From Winogradskyella sp. (GTDB lineage: Bacteria > Bacteroidota > Bacteroidia > Flavobacteriales > Flavobacteriaceae): a stretch of 64,000 nucleotides of DNA. The notes beneath the pieces were generated by a model, which saw only the letters and a list, made by a program, of their open reading frames with translations, was not told the origin of the DNA and ran no database searches. Below are positions 62,742-64,000 of this stretch, piece after piece; position 1 is the stretch's first letter, and every line of letters starts with the position of its first letter. The stretch spans positions 372,001-436,000 of the forward strand of contig NZ_JABSSU010000004.1 of the NCBI RefSeq assembly GCF_013213835.1, given 5' to 3'. The position numbers and the translations under genes are program-made.

Positions 62742-62839
62742 TCTGACAAAGCTTAATTGGTAAAGTGCAAATCTGATACGTTTGCGGATAAAGAGCCTGT
62801 ACTGAGTGCAGTCGAAGTATTCAAGTCCTTTTGTCAGAA
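62742..62839 (+). tRNA. tRNA-Ile(GAT) with a repeat inserted in the T arm
   Basis: Acceptor TCTGACA/TGTCAGA, stem CAAAT/GTTTG, loop CTGATAC (GAT). The T arm is split: after GGATAAAG come about 28 nt with the palindrome TACTGAGTGCAGTCGAAGTA, then TTCAAGT-CCTT. The insert belongs to the TGAGCG.AGTCGAA repeat family. Either a dead tRNA or one matured in an unusual way. Confidence 0.75.
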
Positions 62840-62847
62840 CCAAATAT

Positions 62848-62920
62848 GGTGTCTATAGTGTAATGGCTCGCATGGAAGATTGTGACTCTTCAGGATCAAG
62901 TTCGAATCTTGATAGATACC
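62848..62920 (+). tRNA. tRNA-His(GTG)
   Basis: Acceptor GTGTCTA/TAGATAC with the His-specific extra G(-1) opposite C73, stem GAAGA/TCTTC, loop TTGTGAC (GTG), T arm TCAAG-TTCGAAT-CTTGA. Keeping G(-1):C73 argues for a functional tRNA. Confidence 0.93.
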
Positions 62921-62924
62921 CAAA

Positions 62925-62997
62925 GGAATAGTGGTGTAGAAGGTCTGCACGTTGGTTTGAAGCGCCAAAGGTACTCGTTCGATTCGAGTCTGTTCCA
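62925..62997 (+). tRNA. tRNA-Phe(GAA)
   Basis: Acceptor GGAATAG/CTGTTCC, stem TTGGT/GCCAA, loop TTGAAGC (GAA), T arm ACTCG-TTCGATT-CGAGT. Last tRNA of the array, 34 bp before the ykuK-like gene. Confidence 0.91.
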
Positions 62998-63031
62998 CTA
63001 ATTAATTGTTTAACTAAAAAATGAAGTAATC

Positions 63032-63517
63032 ATGAAGCTAACACAGCAAAAATGGAGAAACATGAGTGGTAAAGTGTTTGAAGGTTCTATCATCAAACTT
63101 GTAAAGGATGCCATAGTAAGAGAACAAAAGGCTGGACATCGCTTAAAAATTTGTGTTGGTTCAGATTCTCAAGCCTATCAAGATCACATTGCATACGCAA
63201 CAGTGGTAGTTGTATTGCGTGAAGGAAAAGGTGGTTTTATGTTCATTAGAAACCTTAAAGGTAATACTAAGATCGGGATTAAGGAACGAATGCTTAAAGA
63301 AGTGACAATGTCTGTTGAGGTAGCATATGCATTATGCAATATGTTAGAAACTTTTGATGTAGAGTTAGAGGTGCATGCTGATATTAATACTGATCCTAAA
63401 TTTCAATCTAATGTGGCTTTAAAAGATGCTATGGGATATATCCTAGGAATGGGATTTGTGTTTAAAGCAAAACCACATGCATTCGCAAGTTCATCTTGTG
63501 CAGATAAAATGGTGTGA
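63032..63517 (+). CDS. YkuK-like (DUF458) RNase H-fold protein
   Basis: A 161-residue protein of the YkuK/DUF458 family with an RNase H-like fold. First strand with acidic residue KICVGSDSQAYQDH (Asp near 50), GKGGFMFIRN, a Glu in MLKEVTMSVEVAYAL and VHADINTDPKFQSN with further Asp residues. A nuclease activity is predicted from the fold. It is co-oriented with and close to the tRNA array, so it may process the array or act on damaged RNA. Confidence 0.88.
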   Translation: MKLTQQKWRNMSGKVFEGSIIKLVKDAIVREQKAGHRLKICVGSDSQAYQDHIAYATVVVVLREGKGGFMFIRNLKGNTKIGIKERMLKEVTMSVEVAYALCNMLETFDVELEVHADINTDPKFQSNVALKDAMGYILGMGFVFKAKPHAFASSSCADKMV

Positions 63518-63563
63518 ACATTCTTCACTTAAGAATAGAGTCCTATGCTTTAATAATGGTTTA

Positions 63564-63594
63564 TGCTGGGTTCTAGTTAGGCTAGAACCTAGCA
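63564..63594. other. 13-bp hairpin after the ykuK-like gene
   Basis: TGCT-G-GGTTCTAG (63564-63576) pairs with CTAGAACC-T-AGCA (63582-63594). No T-run follows, so factor-independent termination is doubtful; perhaps an mRNA 3' end stabiliser. Confidence 0.6.
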
Positions 63595-63625
63595 GAAACT
63601 AAAAGTGAGTAAAAGAAATAATCAC

Positions 63626-63661
63626 TACGCAAATACATTGCGTAATACTATAAAACATTTG
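63626..63661 (+). promoter_or_regulatory. 19-nt palindrome and -7 element of the interrupted-tRNA promoter
   Basis: TACGCAA-ATACA-TTGCGTA (63626-63644; perfect 7-bp arms), 9 nt, then AACATTTG (63654-63661). The most symmetrical of the three copies. Confidence 0.75.
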
Positions 63662-63673
63662 CATAGTAATTAA

Positions 63674-63734
63674 AAAAGTCTTTGGAATCAGACTTTTAAG
63701 GTAGCGCTCTGCCAGACATAGAAGCTGGCAGAGC
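63674..63734 (+). ncRNA. Conserved two-hairpin leader RNA (copy 2)
   Basis: P1 AAAAGTCT/AGACTTTT (63674-63697), linker GTAGCGCTC (GTAACGCTC in copy 1), P2 stem CTCTGCCAG/CTGGCAGAG (63707-63733) with loop ACATAGAAG. Three stem positions differ from copy 1, all with compensatory changes. Confidence 0.75.
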
Positions 63735-63764
63735 TTAATATAAAAACGTTCTTTAACATAAAAT

Positions 63765-63878
63765 GGTCCAGTAGCTCAGAGGATAGAGCGCCTATTTACT
63801 TTTCGCTAATTGGCATAAAAAAGTTCCTCTATTCGGCTCATAACCGGGAGGTCGCGGGTTCGAATCCCGCCTGGACCA
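63765..63878 (+). tRNA. tRNA(CAT) interrupted in the anticodon stem
   Basis: Well-formed acceptor GGTCCAG/CTGGACC, T8, D stem GCTC/GAGC, T arm GCGGG-TTCGAAT-CCCGC, variable loop AGGTC. Only after removal of 41 nt (63793-63833) does the anticodon arm form: CCCGG-CTCATAA-CCGGG (CAT), giving a normal 73-nt tRNA. Confidence 0.85.
63793..63833 (+). other. Intron-like insert in tRNA(CAT)
   Basis: 41 nt with an internal stem ACTTTT/AAAAGT (63798-63803 with 63819-63824) and the flanking words CGC and GTTCCT, also found in the insert of the next tRNA. Too short for a group I or II intron. Exact ends may shift by 1-2 nt. Confidence 0.7.
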
Positions 63879-63887
63879 CTAAATACG

Positions 63888-64000
63888 GATTCAGTAGCTC
63901 AGTAAGTTAGAGCACCAGGATTTTTACCTTTCGCCATATAACAGCACTTAAGGTTCCTATAAAATTGGCTCTGGAGGTCGTGGGTGCAAATCCTACCTGA
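63888..64000 (+). tRNA. Interrupted tRNA, possibly Gln(TTG), cut by the window end
   Basis: Acceptor GATTCAG pairs with CTGA at the window edge; D stem GCTC/GAGC; T arm GTGGG-TGCAAAT-CCTAC. Anticodon stem CCAGG/TCTGG encloses about 50 nt. Removing 63922-63964 (43 nt, stem ACCTT/AAGGT, words CGCC and GTTCCT) leaves loop ATTTGGC, anticodon TTG. The splice ends, and so the identity, are tentative. Confidence 0.7.

Noticed and set aside
61306..62997. Prophage or phage origin of the tRNA array
   Set aside because: Phages do carry such arrays, but no capsid, tail, integrase or replication gene is visible nearby, and the neighbours are RNA-repair genes.
63765..64000. Group I or group II self-splicing introns in the two tRNAs
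   Set aside because: Inserts of 41-43 nt are far too short and lack the core elements.

Overview
The window comes from an AT-rich member of the Bacteroidetes, almost certainly Flavobacteriaceae. The evidence is a complete Bat (aerotolerance) operon, a metalloprotease with a type IX secretion sorting tail, an OlsF-like fused acyltransferase, promoters of the TAnnTTTG type, A-rich start regions without clear Shine-Dalgarno sites, and several short extragenic palindrome families typical of this group.

Region 1 (1-51,200) is ordinary core genome. It holds an SDR/aldo-keto reductase pair, a DUF4382 lipoprotein, moxR-DUF58-batABCDE (2.4-11.6 kb), a SulP transporter, cvpA, pheS, gpsA, mfd, a redox cluster under a divergent HxlR regulator (25.6-28.0 kb), fbp, an aspartokinase-acyltransferase operon, mgtE, rsmA, serS, ribF, a secreted reprolysin-like protease, pth, rplY and prs. 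Two genes look damaged: a small gene after pheS with an in-frame TAG (15,855-16,250), and a small membrane ORF after an RDD gene with no normal start codon.

Region 2 (51,300-64,000) is an RNA-repair and tRNA-replacement locus and is the reason to read this window. A WYL regulator is transcribed divergently from rtcB1, two RlaP-type nucleotidyltransferases (the first frameshifted at a perfect A AAA AAG slippery site) and an unknown gene. Next come a second, divergent RtcB ligase, the release-factor homologue PrfH, a TPR protein and a DEDDh exonuclease. Then follows an array of 19 tightly packed, partly degenerate tRNA genes, a YkuK-like RNase H-fold protein, and two tRNA genes whose anticodon arms are interrupted by related inserts of about 41-43 nt.

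The regulation appears to be new. Four short leader ORFs, each overlapping an antiterminator/terminator switch, lie in two tandem pairs directly upstream of rtcB2 and of the tRNA array. The third (60,563-60,685) uses all 20 amino acids within its first 26 codons. Leader 4, and leaders 1 and 2 taken together, each cover the same 18 (all but Cys and Trp). I infer that these leaders act as general sensors of tRNA depletion: a ribosome that stalls for lack of any tRNA would favour antitermination and expression of ligase, rescue factor and replacement tRNAs. In addition, a 19-nt palindrome placed exactly 9 nt before the -7 element occurs at three promoters of the locus (rtcB1, leader 3, the interrupted tRNAs), and a two-hairpin RNA with covarying stems precedes both rtcB1 and the interrupted tRNAs. 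The working model is a tRNA/rRNA damage response, for example to anticodon nucleases or ribotoxins, in which damage is sensed by translation, cut RNAs are resealed, stalled ribosomes are rescued and a spare tRNA set is supplied. RtcB may also splice the interrupted tRNAs. This model is inference; the sequence patterns themselves are directly visible.
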